Source of the DNA: Metabacillus halosaccharovorans
GTDB taxonomy: Bacteria; Bacillota; Bacilli; Bacillales; Bacillaceae
Length of the DNA stretch: 64,000 nucleotides
Direction of reading: 5' to 3'
NCBI RefSeq assembly: GCF_002019635.1
Contig: NZ_KV917371.1
Location: 2,028,001-2,092,000, forward strand
How positions within the stretch are numbered: position 1 is the stretch's first letter; the number at the start of each line of letters is the position of its first letter. The translations under genes and the position numbers were made by a program. The notes under the pieces were generated by a model that did no database searches, had not been told where the DNA came from, and saw only the letters and a program-made list of their open reading frames with translations. This document shows, one piece after another, positions 1 to 10,832 of the stretch.

Positions 1-2
1 AA

Positions 3-581
<579 letters not shown>

Positions 582-700
582 ATGTTAAAGCAACATCGGA
601 CACCTTAGCCTAACTGGCATAAAGAAGTGGTAGAAAAGATGTAGAACAGCAGATGTTCTTTATAAAAAATATTTGTTGCTTCCTACAAATGAAGGAGTGT

Positions 701-2128
701 ATGAAAGTGGCTACTGATTACGATTTGGTTATTCTTGGTGGAGGGACCGGTGGCTATGTTGCTGCAATACGGGCTTCACAGCTTGGGCTTAAAACAGCGA
801 TTGTGGAGAAGGGAAAGCTTGGAGGAACCTGCCTTCATAAAGGGTGTATCCCTAGTAAAGCATTATTAAGAAGTGCAGAAGTTTTCACCACTGCAAAAAA
901 AGGTGATCAATTCGGTGTAGAAACATCAGATGTTAAGCTTAATTTTTTGAAGGTACAAGAGCGAAAACAAGCAATTGTTGATCAATTGCATCAAGGTGTT
1001 CAGCAATTAATGAAAAAAGGAAAAATTGATATTTATGAAGGATTCGGACGAATTCTAGGCCCATCCATTTTCTCACCAATGCCCGGTACGATTTCGGTAG
1101 AGATGAACAATGGAACTGAAAATGAAATGCTTATTCCTAAGAATGTCATTATTGCTACGGGTTCAAGGCCTAGAAGTCTTGATGGACTAGAAATCGATGG
1201 TAAAACGATTATAAGTTCTGATGAAGCTCTGGAATTAACATCCCTACCAAAATCAGTCATTATTGTTGGTGGTGGTGTGATCGGTATTGAATGGGCTTCA
1301 ATGCTTTCAGACTTTGGAGTTAGTGTAACTCTTTGTGAATATGCTGACCGCATCCTTCCGACAGAAGATAAAGAAATTTCAAAAGAAATGACTCGATTAA
1401 TGACAAAAAAGGGTGTAAACATTTATACAAGTACAAGGGTATTACCGGAGACAATTAACAAGGAAAATGGTGTAACCATTCACGCTGAGTATCAGGGTGA
1501 ACAAATAGAATTTGCAGCAGATATTATGCTCATATCTGTTGGTCGAAATCCAAATGTCGAGGGAATTGGTCTTGAAAATACAGATATTCAGCTAGAAAAA
1601 GGTTTTATAAACACTAATCAGTTTTATCAAACGAAGGAAACTCACATTTATGCAATTGGTGATGTTATTGGTGGATTACAGTTAGCACATGTAGCCTCAC
1701 ATGAAGGGATTATTGCTGTGGAGCATATAGCAGGAAAGAATCCAATCCCTATGGATCAGACATTGATATCCAAATGTATTTACAGCTCGCCTGAGGCATC
1801 TAGTGTAGGGTTTACTGAAGATGAAGCGAAAGAAAAAGGATATAAAGTGAAGATTGGTAAATTTCCTTTTAAGGCGATTGGGAAGGCCCTTGTATTTGGC
1901 GAGACAGATGGATTTGTCAAACTTGTCGTAGATGAGGAATCAGATGACTTATTAGGAGTCCATATGATTGGACCACATGTAACAGACATGATATCTGAAG
2001 CAGGTCTTGCGAAAGTCCTAGATGCCACACCGTGGGAGATTTCACACACCATTCATCCGCACCCGACATTATCTGAGGCAATTGGTGAAGCAGCACTTGC
2101 TGTTGATGGCAAAGCAATTCATTTTTAA
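701..2128 (+). CDS. lpdV: Dihydrolipoyl dehydrogenase (E3) of the branched-chain keto-acid dehydrogenase
   Basis: FAD flavoprotein that reoxidises the lipoyl arm of BkdB and passes electrons to NAD+. It shows an N-terminal FAD Rossmann motif (GGGTGG, residues 13-18), the redox disulfide GGTCLHKGC with Cys44 and Cys49, a second NAD-binding Rossmann motif (VGGGVIG), and the C-terminal HPHPTLSE catalytic-base motif near residue 452. The length, 475 residues, is normal for E3. The frame stays open back to 653, but the start at 701 is preferred: GAAGGAGTG lies just upstream of ATG-AAA-GTG, and the protein then begins right at the FAD fold. It lies between buk and bkdAA in the same operon. A 77-base gap follows that holds a short repeat-like tail. 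Confidence 0.95.
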   Translation: MKVATDYDLVILGGGTGGYVAAIRASQLGLKTAIVEKGKLGGTCLHKGCIPSKALLRSAEVFTTAKKGDQFGVETSDVKLNFLKVQERKQAIVDQLHQGVQQLMKKGKIDIYEGFGRILGPSIFSPMPGTISVEMNNGTENEMLIPKNVIIATGSRPRSLDGLEIDGKTIISSDEALELTSLPKSVIIVGGGVIGIEWASMLSDFGVSVTLCEYADRILPTEDKEISKEMTRLMTKKGVNIYTSTRVLPETINKENGVTIHAEYQGEQIEFAADIMLISVGRNPNVEGIGLENTDIQLEKGFINTNQFYQTKETHIYAIGDVIGGLQLAHVASHEGIIAVEHIAGKNPIPMDQTLISKCIYSSPEASSVGFTEDEAKEKGYKVKIGKFPFKAIGKALVFGETDGFVKLVVDEESDDLLGVHMIGPHVTDMISEAGLAKVLDATPWEISHTIHPHPTLSEAIGEAALAVDGKAIHF

Positions 2129-2152
2129 TAGTGAAGTGTAAGTACATGATCA

Positions 2153-2188
2153 GAGACGGTGGTCGCTGAACGGGCGCTTACGCTTTTA
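2153..2188 (+). repeat. Possible 3'-tail fragment of the intergenic repeat found at 15.5 kb
   Basis: In the lpdV-bkdAA gap the bases GGGCGCTTACGCTTTT, preceded by GTCGCTGAAC, resemble the end of the repeat at 15513-15635 (GCTGATCAAGGCGCTTGCGC). Only the tail is recognisable and the match is imperfect. Confidence 0.3.
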
Positions 2189-2205
2189 AACTAGGAGGTA
2201 TACAA

Positions 2206-3198
2206 ATGACAGAAAATCGTCATCAAATGTTAAACCTTACTGATGAAGATGTATTAAATATGTATGAAACAATGTTGTTAGCAAGAAAAATTGATGAACG
2301 GATGTGGCTTTTAAATCGTGCCGGTAAAATTCCATTTGTTATTTCCTGTCAAGGACAGGAAGCAGCTCAAGTGGGAGCAGCTTTTGCACTAGACCGTAAA
2401 GTAGATTATGTGCTTCCCTACTATAGAGATATGGGAGTTATTTTAAGGTTCGGTATGACTGCAAAAGATCTCATGCTTTCAGGCTTTGCGAAAGCAGAGG
2501 ATCCAAATTCGGGTGGAAGACAGATGCCTGGACATTTCGGTCAAAAGAAAAATAGAATTGTCACCGGATCCTCACCTGTTACAACTCAAGTTCCCCATGC
2601 GGTTGGTATCGCCCTTGCAGGGAGACTGCAAAAGAAGAATTTAGTTACATTTGTGACCTTTGGTGAAGGTTCATCAAATCAGGGGGATTTCCATGAGGGA
2701 GCGAATTTTGCAGCAGTTCATAAACTGCCTGTTATTTTCATGTGTGAAAATAACAAGTATGCTATTTCTGTTCCTTATGATAAGCAAGTTGCATGTGAGA
2801 AGATTTCAGATCGAGCAATCGGATATGGAATGCACGGTGAAACTGTAGATGGTAATGATCCACTTGAAGTGTATCGTGCTGTAAAAGAAGCAGCAGATCG
2901 GGGACGTCGTGGAGAGGGTCCTACATTAATTGAAACAATATCATATCGCTTAACACCACATTCAAGTGATGATGATGATCGAAGTTACCGGGAGCAAAAC
3001 GAAGTGGCTGAAGCAAAGAAAAATGATCCGGTCTTAACGTTTGCCCAGTATTTAACATCACTTGGAATTTTAACAGATGAAAAAGAAAAAGAAATCATCG
3101 ATAACATAATGACAATTGTGAATGAGGCAACCGAATATGCAGAAGCGGCTCCATATGCGGATCCAAATCACGCTTTAAAATATGTGTATGCTGAGTAG
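2206..3198 (+). CDS. bkdAA: Branched-chain 2-oxo acid dehydrogenase E1 alpha subunit
   Basis: Thiamine-diphosphate-dependent E1 alpha that, with BkdAB, decarboxylates the keto acids of valine, leucine and isoleucine and loads the acyl group on BkdB. The ThDP/metal motif runs GEGSSNQGDFHEG to ENN around residues 153-182, and the phosphorylation-loop-like segment with TPHSSDDDD follows near residue 250. Length 330 residues matches the Bacillus subunit. The ATG has a strong AGGAGGT eight bases upstream. Only 12 bases separate it from bkdAB, so the two are translated from one message. The alternative, pyruvate dehydrogenase alpha, is unlikely because of the lpdV and bkdB neighbours. Confidence 0.95.
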   Translation: MTENRHQMLNLTDEDVLNMYETMLLARKIDERMWLLNRAGKIPFVISCQGQEAAQVGAAFALDRKVDYVLPYYRDMGVILRFGMTAKDLMLSGFAKAEDPNSGGRQMPGHFGQKKNRIVTGSSPVTTQVPHAVGIALAGRLQKKNLVTFVTFGEGSSNQGDFHEGANFAAVHKLPVIFMCENNKYAISVPYDKQVACEKISDRAIGYGMHGETVDGNDPLEVYRAVKEAADRGRRGEGPTLIETISYRLTPHSSDDDDRSYREQNEVAEAKKNDPVLTFAQYLTSLGILTDEKEKEIIDNIMTIVNEATEYAEAAPYADPNHALKYVYAE

Positions 3199-3210
3199 GG
3201 GGGAGAAAAT

Positions 3211-4194
3211 ATGGCTGTTATATCGTATATTGAAGCCATTACAATGGCAATGCGTGAAGAGATGGAGCGCGACGAAAATGTTTTTGTATTAGGCGAAGAT
3301 GTCGGCAAGAAAGGTGGCGTTTTTAAAGCAACTGCAGGTCTGTATGACCAATTCGGTGAAGCTCGCGTAATAGATACACCACTTGCTGAATCAGCCATCG
3401 CTGGTGTTGGTATTGGTGCAGCTATGTACGGGATGAGACCAGTAGCAGAAATGCAATTTGCTGATTTTATTATGCCTGCTGTAAATCAAATCGTTTCAGA
3501 GGCGGCTAAAATTAGATATCGATCGAACAATGATTGGAGTTGTCCTATAACAATTCGAGCACCATTTGGTGGTGGAGTGCATGGAGCTTTATATCATTCT
3601 CAATCTGTCGAAGCGATGTTCGCGAATCAACCAGGACTTAAAATCGTTATTCCGTCAACACCATATGATGCCAAAGGGCTTTTAAAAGCAGCGATACGTG
3701 ATGATGACCCGGTTCTTTTCTTTGAACATAAACGTGCATATCGTTTAATAAAAGGTGAGGTACCAACTGATGATTATGTATTGCCAATTGGAAAAGCAGA
3801 TGTGAAGCGTGAAGGAGATGACGTAACAGTTATAACGTATGGGTTATGTGTCCACTTTGCTCTTCAAGCTGCTGAGCGCTTGTCAAATGATGGTATTTCT
3901 GTTCATGTAGTTGATTTACGTACAGTATACCCACTAGATAAAGAAACAATTATTGAAGCTGCTTCCAAAACCGGTAAAGTATTACTTGTCACAGAAGATA
4001 ATAAAGAAGGAAGTATAATTGGTGAGGTATCAGCCATCATTGCGGAAAACTGTTTATTTGATTTGGATGCTCCAATTATGAGACTAGCAGGTCCTGATGT
4101 ACCAGCGATGCCTTATGCTCCGACGATGGAAAAATTCTTTATGATGAATCCCGACAAAGTTGAGGAAGCAATACGTAAATTAGCTGAGTTTTAA
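3211..4194 (+). CDS. bkdAB: Branched-chain 2-oxo acid dehydrogenase E1 beta subunit
   Basis: Transketolase-like E1 beta partner of BkdAA; the alpha2beta2 enzyme carries the decarboxylation step. The sequence has the usual order: N-terminal pyrimidine-binding domain (VLGEDVGKKGGVF, then RVIDTPLAESAIAGVGIGAA around residues 28-68), PFGGGVHGALYHSQS near residue 115, and a C-terminal transketolase domain with VVDLRTVYPLD and TEDNKEG. Length is 327 residues. A GGGGGAGAAAAT ribosome site precedes the ATG. It is directly followed, after about 40 bases, by the E2 gene with a GTG start. Confidence 0.95.
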   Translation: MAVISYIEAITMAMREEMERDENVFVLGEDVGKKGGVFKATAGLYDQFGEARVIDTPLAESAIAGVGIGAAMYGMRPVAEMQFADFIMPAVNQIVSEAAKIRYRSNNDWSCPITIRAPFGGGVHGALYHSQSVEAMFANQPGLKIVIPSTPYDAKGLLKAAIRDDDPVLFFEHKRAYRLIKGEVPTDDYVLPIGKADVKREGDDVTVITYGLCVHFALQAAERLSNDGISVHVVDLRTVYPLDKETIIEAASKTGKVLLVTEDNKEGSIIGEVSAIIAENCLFDLDAPIMRLAGPDVPAMPYAPTMEKFFMMNPDKVEEAIRKLAEF

Positions 4195-4233
4195 TAATTT
4201 GTAGAAAAGCCTTTTAACCGAGGAGGTTCCATT

Positions 4234-5472
4234 GTGGCTATAGAAGAAATTAAAATGCCCCAGTTAGGGGAAAGTGTGACAGAAGGTACCATTAGTAAGT
4301 GGCTCGTTTCTGTTGGTGAAAAGGTAGAAAAGTATGCCCCGTTAGCAGAGGTTATGACAGATAAGGTCAATGCAGAAGTACCCTCTTCATTTAGCGGTGT
4401 CATTAAGGAGCTTATTGCAAATGAAGGGGACACTTTAGATGTGGGAGATGTTATTTGTCACATCGAAGTTGAGGGTGAGTCAGTAGAAATAAAAGATCAA
4501 CCTTCGAAAATAAAAGAACAAATTGAACATTTAAGTGAGTCACCCCAAAATAATCAAAACAAAAAAAGATATTCCCCTGCAGTCCTAAAACTTGCACAAG
4601 AACATGATATAAATCTTGAACAAGTTAATGGTACCGGTGCGGGTGGACGGATTACACGAAAAGATTTATTGAAAATAATTGAATCAGGCTCAATACCTGC
4701 TCCAGCTGCAAAAGAAGAAATGCCTGTGCAAATAAAATCTTCTAAAGTCTCAGCACCTGTTACAGCTCAAACAGGTGATCGTGAAATACCAGTATCAGGT
4801 GTAAGAAAAGCAATTGCTGCCAATATGGTAAGAAGTAAACAAGAAATTCCACATGCCTGGATGATGATGGAAGTGGACGTGACTGAGCTTGTTAAGTATA
4901 GAAACTCAATAAAAGATGATTTTAAGAAAACTGAAGGATTTAATCTAACCTTTTTTGCCTTCTTTGTAAAAGCTGTTGCACAAGCTTTAAAAGAATTCCC
5001 GCAAATTAACTCAATGTGGGCTGGTGATAAAATTATTCAAAAGAAGGATATTAATATTTCAATTGCGGTTGCAACTGAGGATTCCTTATATGTGCCTGTT
5101 ATAAAACATGCAGATGAAAAAACAATCAAAGGAATTGCAAGAGATATCACTGATTTAGCATATAAGGTAAGAAACGGAAAGTTAACCTCAGAAGATATGC
5201 AGGGAGGTACTTTTACAGTTAATAATACCGGTTCATTTGGATCTGTCCAATCAATGGGAATTATTAATTATCCCCAAGCAGCGATTGTTCAGGTCGAATC
5301 CATTGTGAAACGTCCAGTTATTATTGATGGGATGATTGCAGTAAGAGACATGGTGAATTTATGTATGTCCTTAGATCATAGAATTCTTGATGGATTAGTA
5401 AGCGGTCGTTTCCTTTCAAGAGTCAAAGAGATCCTTGAACATACAACCAAAAAAACAACGCCAATTTATTAA
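4234..5472 (+). CDS. bkdB: Lipoamide acyltransferase (E2) of the branched-chain keto-acid dehydrogenase
   Basis: Core acyltransferase that moves the branched acyl group from its lipoyl arm to CoA. One N-terminal lipoyl domain is visible with the lipoylated Lys in MTDKVNAEVPS (about residue 44), then a flexible linker, a peripheral-subunit-binding domain (SPAVLKLAQEHD...GRITRKDLL, residues about 108-145), another linker rich in Ala/Pro/Lys, and a catalytic domain ending in the DHRILDG motif. Length 412 residues. It starts at a GTG preceded by GAGGAGGT; no ATG fits. It closes the bkd operon, as shown by the terminator just after the stop codon. Confidence 0.95.
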   Translation: MAIEEIKMPQLGESVTEGTISKWLVSVGEKVEKYAPLAEVMTDKVNAEVPSSFSGVIKELIANEGDTLDVGDVICHIEVEGESVEIKDQPSKIKEQIEHLSESPQNNQNKKRYSPAVLKLAQEHDINLEQVNGTGAGGRITRKDLLKIIESGSIPAPAAKEEMPVQIKSSKVSAPVTAQTGDREIPVSGVRKAIAANMVRSKQEIPHAWMMMEVDVTELVKYRNSIKDDFKKTEGFNLTFFAFFVKAVAQALKEFPQINSMWAGDKIIQKKDINISIAVATEDSLYVPVIKHADEKTIKGIARDITDLAYKVRNGKLTSEDMQGGTFTVNNTGSFGSVQSMGIINYPQAAIVQVESIVKRPVIIDGMIAVRDMVNLCMSLDHRILDGLVSGRFLSRVKEILEHTTKKTTPIY

Positions 5473-5478
5473 CACATC

Positions 5479-5513
5479 AAAAAAAGTAATCGATTTTTCG
5501 GTTACTTTTTTTA
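5479..5513 (+). terminator. Rho-independent terminator of the bkd operon
   Basis: A 14-bp stem (AAAAAAGTAATCGA with TCGGTTACTTTTTT, one G-U pair) closes a four-base loop and runs into a T tract, seven bases after the bkdB stop codon. Confidence 0.9.
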
Positions 5514-5589
5514 TAGTAATGAAAATGAAAAACATAGGAAAGTTCATTGCTGTGATGAGAAAATTATAATAGAATAAGATTATAAATAA

Positions 5590-5604
5590 ATGTAAGCGCA
5601 TACT
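5590..5604 (+). promoter_or_regulatory. Candidate cre (CcpA) site upstream of mutA
   Basis: ATGTAAGCGCATACT fits the degenerate cre consensus WTGNAANCGNWNNCW at every defined position. It lies about 110 bases before the mutA start and after the bkd terminator, so it would act on the mutAB-meaB unit. CcpA control is inferred from the match only. Confidence 0.55.
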
Positions 5605-5692
5605 TTTTGTTGTGATTCCGATTTTCCTAAAGTAATTATCTACAAGGAAGCCCGCATAATATGATATATGGTAAAAGTTCAAAGGGGGTGGG

Positions 5693-5707
5693 CCTCCAAT
5701 TTGGAGG
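5693..5707 (+). promoter_or_regulatory. Hairpin covering the mutA ribosome binding site
   Basis: CCTCCAATTTGGAGG is a perfect inverted repeat whose right arm, GGAGG, is the mutA Shine-Dalgarno. In RNA, CCTCC at 5693-5697 can pair with GGAGG at 5703-5707 around a five-base loop and hide the site. A G-rich run (GGGGGTGGG) just upstream could pair with the same CCTCC and free it. Confidence 0.5.
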
Positions 5708-5713
5708 TGCAAT

Positions 5714-7612
5714 ATGGAGGAGGAACAGATAACATCGGTAACTAGGGAGAAACATAAAACATGGAAAAAAGAAGTGGAAAAATCATTAAGAGGGAAACCC
5801 ATAGAAAATTTAATGAAAATCTCTGATGAAGGAATATCTATCAAAACGTTATACGATGAATTAGATTTAGAACATAATGTAATTAGTAGAACAAATCTAA
5901 TAGGAAAAGATCATCAATTAAAAATCAGTCAATTAATATCAGCAAAAGATCCCCAAGATTTAAAAGAAAAAATAATCTACGCAAAAAAAAGAGGTCAACA
6001 CTCCTTCTATATGACAAACATTGATTATTTAGAAAGAGAACAAGATATAGTTGAAGCTTTTACTTCAATAAATTGGACTGAGGATGTTGTTTTTATTGAT
6101 GTGGGAGAAAACATAGGATTTACACCTTTGTTCTTTCACCACCAAAAAATGCAGCATCAATTTAAACGTGTTGTTGGAACGATTAGCTTTGATCCTTATG
6201 AGGAGCTTTTACTTGAAGGGGTAAGTAAGGTTTCACTTGGAACTAAAATGGATTTTTTGGCTGATACGATAAAATGGTCTGCCGCAAATGAAGGACATGT
6301 TCGTTGTCTATTAATAAAAGGAAATATCTATAGTGAAGCGGGAGCAAATGCACTTCAAGAGTTAGTTTTTACTTTTTCTCAAGTGATTGATCTCATTAAT
6401 GAGCTTACAAATAGGGGTATTTCATTTGAAAGTATTGAGAACTCATTAACAATCTCCCTTGGTGTTGGATCAAATTTTTTTATGGAAATCGCTAAGTTAC
6501 GAGCGGCAAGGAATATATGGGCTTCGATTGTTCAAGCATATGGTGGAAATGCACAAGAGCTTAAAGTTAACTTACACGCTATTACAACAACCTTTAACAA
6601 AACCGCATTTGATACTCATGTCAACTTGCTTCGTACAACAACAGAAAGTTTTTCTGCAGTTCTTGCTGGAGTTAATGAGATAACAATTTTACCTTTTGAT
6701 CATGTGTTAAATCAATCTAGTATTCTGGCAGAAAGAATAGCAAGGAACACATATTTTATATTGAATGAAGAAAGTTTACTATCAAAGGTTGTTGATCCAT
6801 CTGCTGGTTCTTATTATGTTGAAACAATAACGAAACAACTTGGGATGGAAGCATGGGAGAAAATAAAAGAAATTGAACAAGATGGAGGGTTTTTACCTCA
6901 ATTAAAACAGGGAACCATTCAGCATGAGCTCGAGAAGATGAGGGAAAAACGAATGGCGGTAGTAAATAATAGAGATAAATTAGTCATCGGAACAAATACG
7001 TATGCTCTAACAAATGAAAAAGTAACGATAAGGAAGGAAGAAAAAGGTGAAAAACCCAACAATCTAACAGAGATTAATCCTTCATTTCAGGAAGCGCTAA
7101 CCTATATTGGTAAAGAGAAAAGGGTACCAACAATAAAAGGTGACAACCAAAAAGAGAAACTTCATATTATTCCCATTCAATGTCAAAGGTTAGTAGAACA
7201 TTTTGAGAGGCTTCGTTTTCAGGCTGAAAAAGCCAAAGAAAAAGGTCGTTTTGTTAAAGTTGGGATCATTACATTTGGAAAGTTAAAGGACTATAAACCA
7301 AGCCTTGATCATATTAGTGGAATCTTAGCAGCAGGAGGAATTGAAATTGAACTTACCTCTTGGGACGACCTAAGAGCTTTACCTAACCTACAAGTTGTTA
7401 TTCTATGCGGTAAAAAAGAAGATGTTCAAGTTGTAGATTCCTCATATATTCAACAGTTAAGGAAAGATAATCCATCCCTCTACATTTATATCATGGGGAA
7501 TGAAAAAGAAATGACAGATAACCTCAACCTATCCGGAGTGATTTCTTTGCATGATGATATCTATCAATTTCTGCTAAACATCCATAATATTTTGGGGGTT
7601 AGTAAAGAATGA
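5714..7612 (+). CDS. mutA: Methylmalonyl-CoA mutase small (beta) subunit
   Basis: Non-catalytic partner of MutB in the heterodimeric mutase that interconverts (R)-methylmalonyl-CoA and succinyl-CoA. It has a TIM-barrel region like MutB ([30 protein letters not shown] in parts, FTFSQ..., [10 protein letters not shown] near residue 360) and a degenerate C-terminal flavodoxin-like half that lacks the DxHxxG cobalamin motif, as usual for this subunit. Length 632 residues. The ATG at 5714 follows GGAGGT by six bases. It overlaps mutB by four bases (ATGA), so the pair is translationally coupled. Assigned by the missing B12 ligand and by position directly before mutB. Confidence 0.93.
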   Translation: MEEEQITSVTREKHKTWKKEVEKSLRGKPIENLMKISDEGISIKTLYDELDLEHNVISRTNLIGKDHQLKISQLISAKDPQDLKEKIIYAKKRGQHSFYMTNIDYLEREQDIVEAFTSINWTEDVVFIDVGENIGFTPLFFHHQKMQHQFKRVVGTISFDPYEELLLEGVSKVSLGTKMDFLADTIKWSAANEGHVRCLLIKGNIYSEAGANALQELVFTFSQVIDLINELTNRGISFESIENSLTISLGVGSNFFMEIAKLRAARNIWASIVQAYGGNAQELKVNLHAITTTFNKTAFDTHVNLLRTTTESFSAVLAGVNEITILPFDHVLNQSSILAERIARNTYFILNEESLLSKVVDPSAGSYYVETITKQLGMEAWEKIKEIEQDGGFLPQLKQGTIQHELEKMREKRMAVVNNRDKLVIGTNTYALTNEKVTIRKEEKGEKPNNLTEINPSFQEALTYIGKEKRVPTIKGDNQKEKLHIIPIQCQRLVEHFERLRFQAEKAKEKGRFVKVGIITFGKLKDYKPSLDHISGILAAGGIEIELTSWDDLRALPNLQVVILCGKKEDVQVVDSSYIQQLRKDNPSLYIYIMGNEKEMTDNLNLSGVISLHDDIYQFLLNIHNILGVSKE

Positions 7613-9756
7613 AAAGACGTGATCTATCTAATTCTCCATTCGTTCAATTTAAACATGAGCAAAATACAAAAAATAAAACCTACTTAACAAATGAGCAAAT
7701 TAATATAAAGAGTCACTATGATGAACGTGATTTATCTTCTCTTCAACATCTAGGGTCTCTTCCAGGGATAGAACCTTTTGTAAGAGGACCATATTCGACA
7801 ATGTATGTGAATCGGCCATGGACGATAAGACAGTATGCCGGATTTTCAACAGCAGAAGAAAGTAATAAATTTTACCGAAGAAATTTAGAGATGGGACAAA
7901 AGGGGCTATCTGTTGCGTTTGATTTGGCAACACATAGGGGCTATGATTCTGATCATCCTCGGGTAACTGGAGATGTTGGAAAGGCAGGTGTCGCGATCGA
8001 TTCAATCTTAGATATGAAGCAATTATTTGATGGCATACCATTAGATGAGATGTCTGTCTCTATGACAATGAACGGTGCGGTACTACCTATCATGGCTTTT
8101 TATATCGTGACAGCAGAAGAACAGGGAGTTCCAATAGAAAAGCTTACTGGCACAATTCAGAACGATATTTTAAAAGAATATATGGTTCGGAATACCTATA
8201 TTTACCCACCTGACATGTCTATGAAAATTATAGGAGATATTTTTGAATATACATCGAAAAACATGCCGAAATTTAATAGCATTAGTATATCCGGCTACCA
8301 TATGCAAGAAGCGGGAGCACCTGCCGATCTTGAACTTGCTTATACGCTTGCAGATGGCCTTGAATATATTCGTACCGGTCTTAAAGCCGGTCTGGATATT
8401 GACCAGTTTGCCCCTAGGTTGTCATTTTTCTGGGCAATAGGAATGAATTACTTCATGGAAGTAGCAAAGATGAGGGCCGCCCGCTTCTTATGGACATCGA
8501 TTGTAAAAGAGTTTCAACCGAGAAATCCTAAGTCAACAGCCTTAAGAACCCATTCTCAAACATCGGGATGGAGCTTAACAGAGCAAGATCCTTATAATAA
8601 TGTTGTTCGTACATGTATCGAGGCCCATGCAGCTGCAATGGGGCATACCCAGTCTCTTCACACCAATGCATTAGATGAAGCAATTGCATTGCCAACTGAT
8701 TTTTCAGCAAGGATCGCTCGAAATACACAACTTTACCTTCAGCATGAAACTGGGATCTGTGATGTGATTGATCCTTGGGGTGGTTCTTATTATGTTGAAT
8801 CACTCACCCATTCTTTAATCGAAAGAGCGAAGCTGCATATGAAAGAAATTGAGGAGCTGGGCGGGATGACGAAGGCAATTGAAATAGGATTGCCAAAGAT
8901 GAAAATTGAGGAAGCTGCTGCCCGGAGACAGGCGAAAATTGATTCAGGTCAAGAAGCAATCATTGGTGTAAATAAATTTAAGTTAGAGCAAGAGGAACCG
9001 ATCGATATACTGTCAATCGATAATCAAGAAGTAAGAAATAAGCAAATTGCAAAGATTAAACAATTAAAAGCAAATCGAGATGATAGAAAAGTGACAAAGG
9101 CACTGCAGGCATTAACTAAATGTGCTGCAGAAAAAGCGGGAAATTTGTTGGAATTAGCTGTTGAAGCGGCAAGACATAGGGCTACTTTAGGTGAAATTTC
9201 CTTTGCGATTGAGAAGGTTTCAAAACGTCATCAAGCGATGATACGTACAATTAGTGGTGTGTATAGTTCCGAATTTACTAACGAAGATGAAATAAAGAAA
9301 GTAAGAGAATTAACGGATCAATTCTATCAACTTGAAGGAAGACGACCAAGGATTTTAATTGCAAAAATGGGTCAAGACGGCCATGATAGAGGAGCGAAGG
9401 TAATCTCAACTGCATTTGCAGATCTGGGCTTTGATGTTGATATCGGTCCACTTTTTCAAACACCTGAAGAAACAGCTGCACAAGCTGTAGAAAATGATGT
9501 TCATGTAGTAGGTATGAGCTCATTAGCGGCAGGTCACAAAACATTATTGCCGCAATTAGTGGATGAATTAAGAAAGCTTGGTAGGGAAGATATACTTGTT
9601 ATTATTGGCGGAGTAATCCCATACCAGGATTATGAAGAATTAATGGATAAAGGAGCTGCAGAAATTTTCGGACCAGGAACTGTCATCCCTGTTGCTGCCA
9701 CAAAAGTAGTAAACAAAATTTTTGAAAGACTTGGATATGAGGAAGTCGGCGAATGA
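7609..9756 (+). CDS. mutB: Methylmalonyl-CoA mutase large (alpha) subunit, B12-binding
   Basis: Catalytic adenosylcobalamin-dependent subunit that forms succinyl-CoA from (R)-methylmalonyl-CoA. The N-terminal TIM barrel includes [19 protein letters not shown] (about residues 63-81), the substrate-binding [19 protein letters not shown] segment near residue 313 and [10 protein letters not shown]. The C-terminal cobalamin-binding domain has [10 protein letters not shown] with the DxHxxG ligand at about residues 590-595, followed by the typical GPLFQTPEE. Length 715 residues is full size. The start overlaps mutA and the end overlaps meaB by four bases each, so all three are coupled. The pathway handles propionyl-CoA from valine, isoleucine and odd-chain acids. 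Confidence 0.97.
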   Translation: MKRRDLSNSPFVQFKHEQNTKNKTYLTNEQINIKSHYDERDLSSLQHLGSLPGIEPFVRGPYSTMYVNRPWTIRQYAGFSTAEESNKFYRRNLEMGQKGLSVAFDLATHRGYDSDHPRVTGDVGKAGVAIDSILDMKQLFDGIPLDEMSVSMTMNGAVLPIMAFYIVTAEEQGVPIEKLTGTIQNDILKEYMVRNTYIYPPDMSMKIIGDIFEYTSKNMPKFNSISISGYHMQEAGAPADLELAYTLADGLEYIRTGLKAGLDIDQFAPRLSFFWAIGMNYFMEVAKMRAARFLWTSIVKEFQPRNPKSTALRTHSQTSGWSLTEQDPYNNVVRTCIEAHAAAMGHTQSLHTNALDEAIALPTDFSARIARNTQLYLQHETGICDVIDPWGGSYYVESLTHSLIERAKLHMKEIEELGGMTKAIEIGLPKMKIEEAAARRQAKIDSGQEAIIGVNKFKLEQEEPIDILSIDNQEVRNKQIAKIKQLKANRDDRKVTKALQALTKCAAEKAGNLLELAVEAARHRATLGEISFAIEKVSKRHQAMIRTISGVYSSEFTNEDEIKKVRELTDQFYQLEGRRPRILIAKMGQDGHDRGAKVISTAFADLGFDVDIGPLFQTPEETAAQAVENDVHVVGMSSLAAGHKTLLPQLVDELRKLGREDILVIIGGVIPYQDYEELMDKGAAEIFGPGTVIPVAATKVVNKIFERLGYEEVGE

Positions 9757-10763
9757 AAAAGTTCGTAAAGAAAAAAACGGACACTCCTGTAGAACAGCTT
9801 ATAACAGGAATTGAAAGAGGAGACCGGGGTTTACTAGCACAAGCCATTACATTGGTAGAAAGCAATGCAAAGCAACATTTTGAAAAAGCACAAAAAATAA
9901 TAGAATCATTGCTTCAAAAAAAGAATTCAACAATTCGTATTGGAATAACAGGTGTTCCAGGTGCAGGTAAAAGTACGTTCATTGACTCGTTTGGAATGTA
10001 TCTTTGTGAACAAGGATACCGTGTGGCTGTTCTTGCCATCGATCCGACAAGTCAAGTTTCTAAAGGAAGTATAATGGGAGATAAAACAAGGATGGAGAGA
10101 TTGTCAAAGCATCCAAATGCTTATATTAGACCCTCTCCCTCCGGTGGAAATCTTGGTGGAGTTAGTAGGAAAACAAGAGAAACGATCATTTTATGTGAAG
10201 CCGCCGGATATAATATAATTCTTGTTGAAACGATGGGGGTAGGGCAAGGAGAATTTGTTGTACGGGAAATGGTTGATTTTTTCCTTCTACTCGTATTAAC
10301 CGGAGCCGGTGATGAATTACAAACGATGAAAAAAGGAATTATGGAGCTACCAGATTTAGTTGTAGTGAACAAAGCAGATGGAGAAAATATGTCCAGGGCT
10401 AACAAAGCAAAAAGTGAATATAACTCTATTCTTCACTTTTTAACATCCTATACAAAAGACTGGGAAACAAGGGCTGTTACTGCTTCAGCATATGAGGGAA
10501 CAGGGATCGTGGACATATGGGAAATCGTGAAAGACTTTGAGAAACAAACAAAAAAAAGCAATCTTTTTTATCAAAGACGCAGTGAACAACAATTAAATTG
10601 GCTACATGACCTAATCAAACAAGAGTTATTTCGTCATTTTTACGATCAACCGCTTATAAAAAAAGAGCTTAATTTAGCTGAACAAACGGTTAAAACAGGG
10701 ACGAAACATGTAAGCAGAGCTGCGCTGGAATTAGTACAAATGTATATAGAACATAAACGATAA
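9753..10763 (+). CDS. meaB: MeaB/ArgK-type G-protein chaperone of methylmalonyl-CoA mutase
   Basis: P-loop GTPase that in characterised relatives protects the mutase and gates its cofactor. Walker [10 protein letters not shown] lies at about residues 67-75, switch regions with DPTS and MGDKTRM follow, then ETMGVGQGE and the base-recognition motif NKAD near residue 208. The C-terminal part carries the dimerisation helices. Length 336 residues. It overlaps mutB by four bases, which fits its role. The old name ArgK (arginine transport kinase) applies to the same family, but the mutase neighbours make the chaperone role much more likely. About 70 bases separate it from brxB; no terminator was seen there. 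Confidence 0.94.
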   Translation: MKKFVKKKTDTPVEQLITGIERGDRGLLAQAITLVESNAKQHFEKAQKIIESLLQKKNSTIRIGITGVPGAGKSTFIDSFGMYLCEQGYRVAVLAIDPTSQVSKGSIMGDKTRMERLSKHPNAYIRPSPSGGNLGGVSRKTRETIILCEAAGYNIILVETMGVGQGEFVVREMVDFFLLLVLTGAGDELQTMKKGIMELPDLVVVNKADGENMSRANKAKSEYNSILHFLTSYTKDWETRAVTASAYEGTGIVDIWEIVKDFEKQTKKSNLFYQRRSEQQLNWLHDLIKQELFRHFYDQPLIKKELNLAEQTVKTGTKHVSRAALELVQMYIEHKR

Positions 10764-10832
10764 GCGATCTATTTGCTCATTTAATAGAAAGCTTGGTAAA
10801 ATAGATTTATTGATGATAAAGGAGAGATTTTT

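Noticed and set aside
5473-5713. Cobalamin riboswitch upstream of mutA
   Set aside because: No B12-box (GCCACTG-type) or the expected leader length of about 200 structured bases was found; only a small hairpin over the ribosome site is present.
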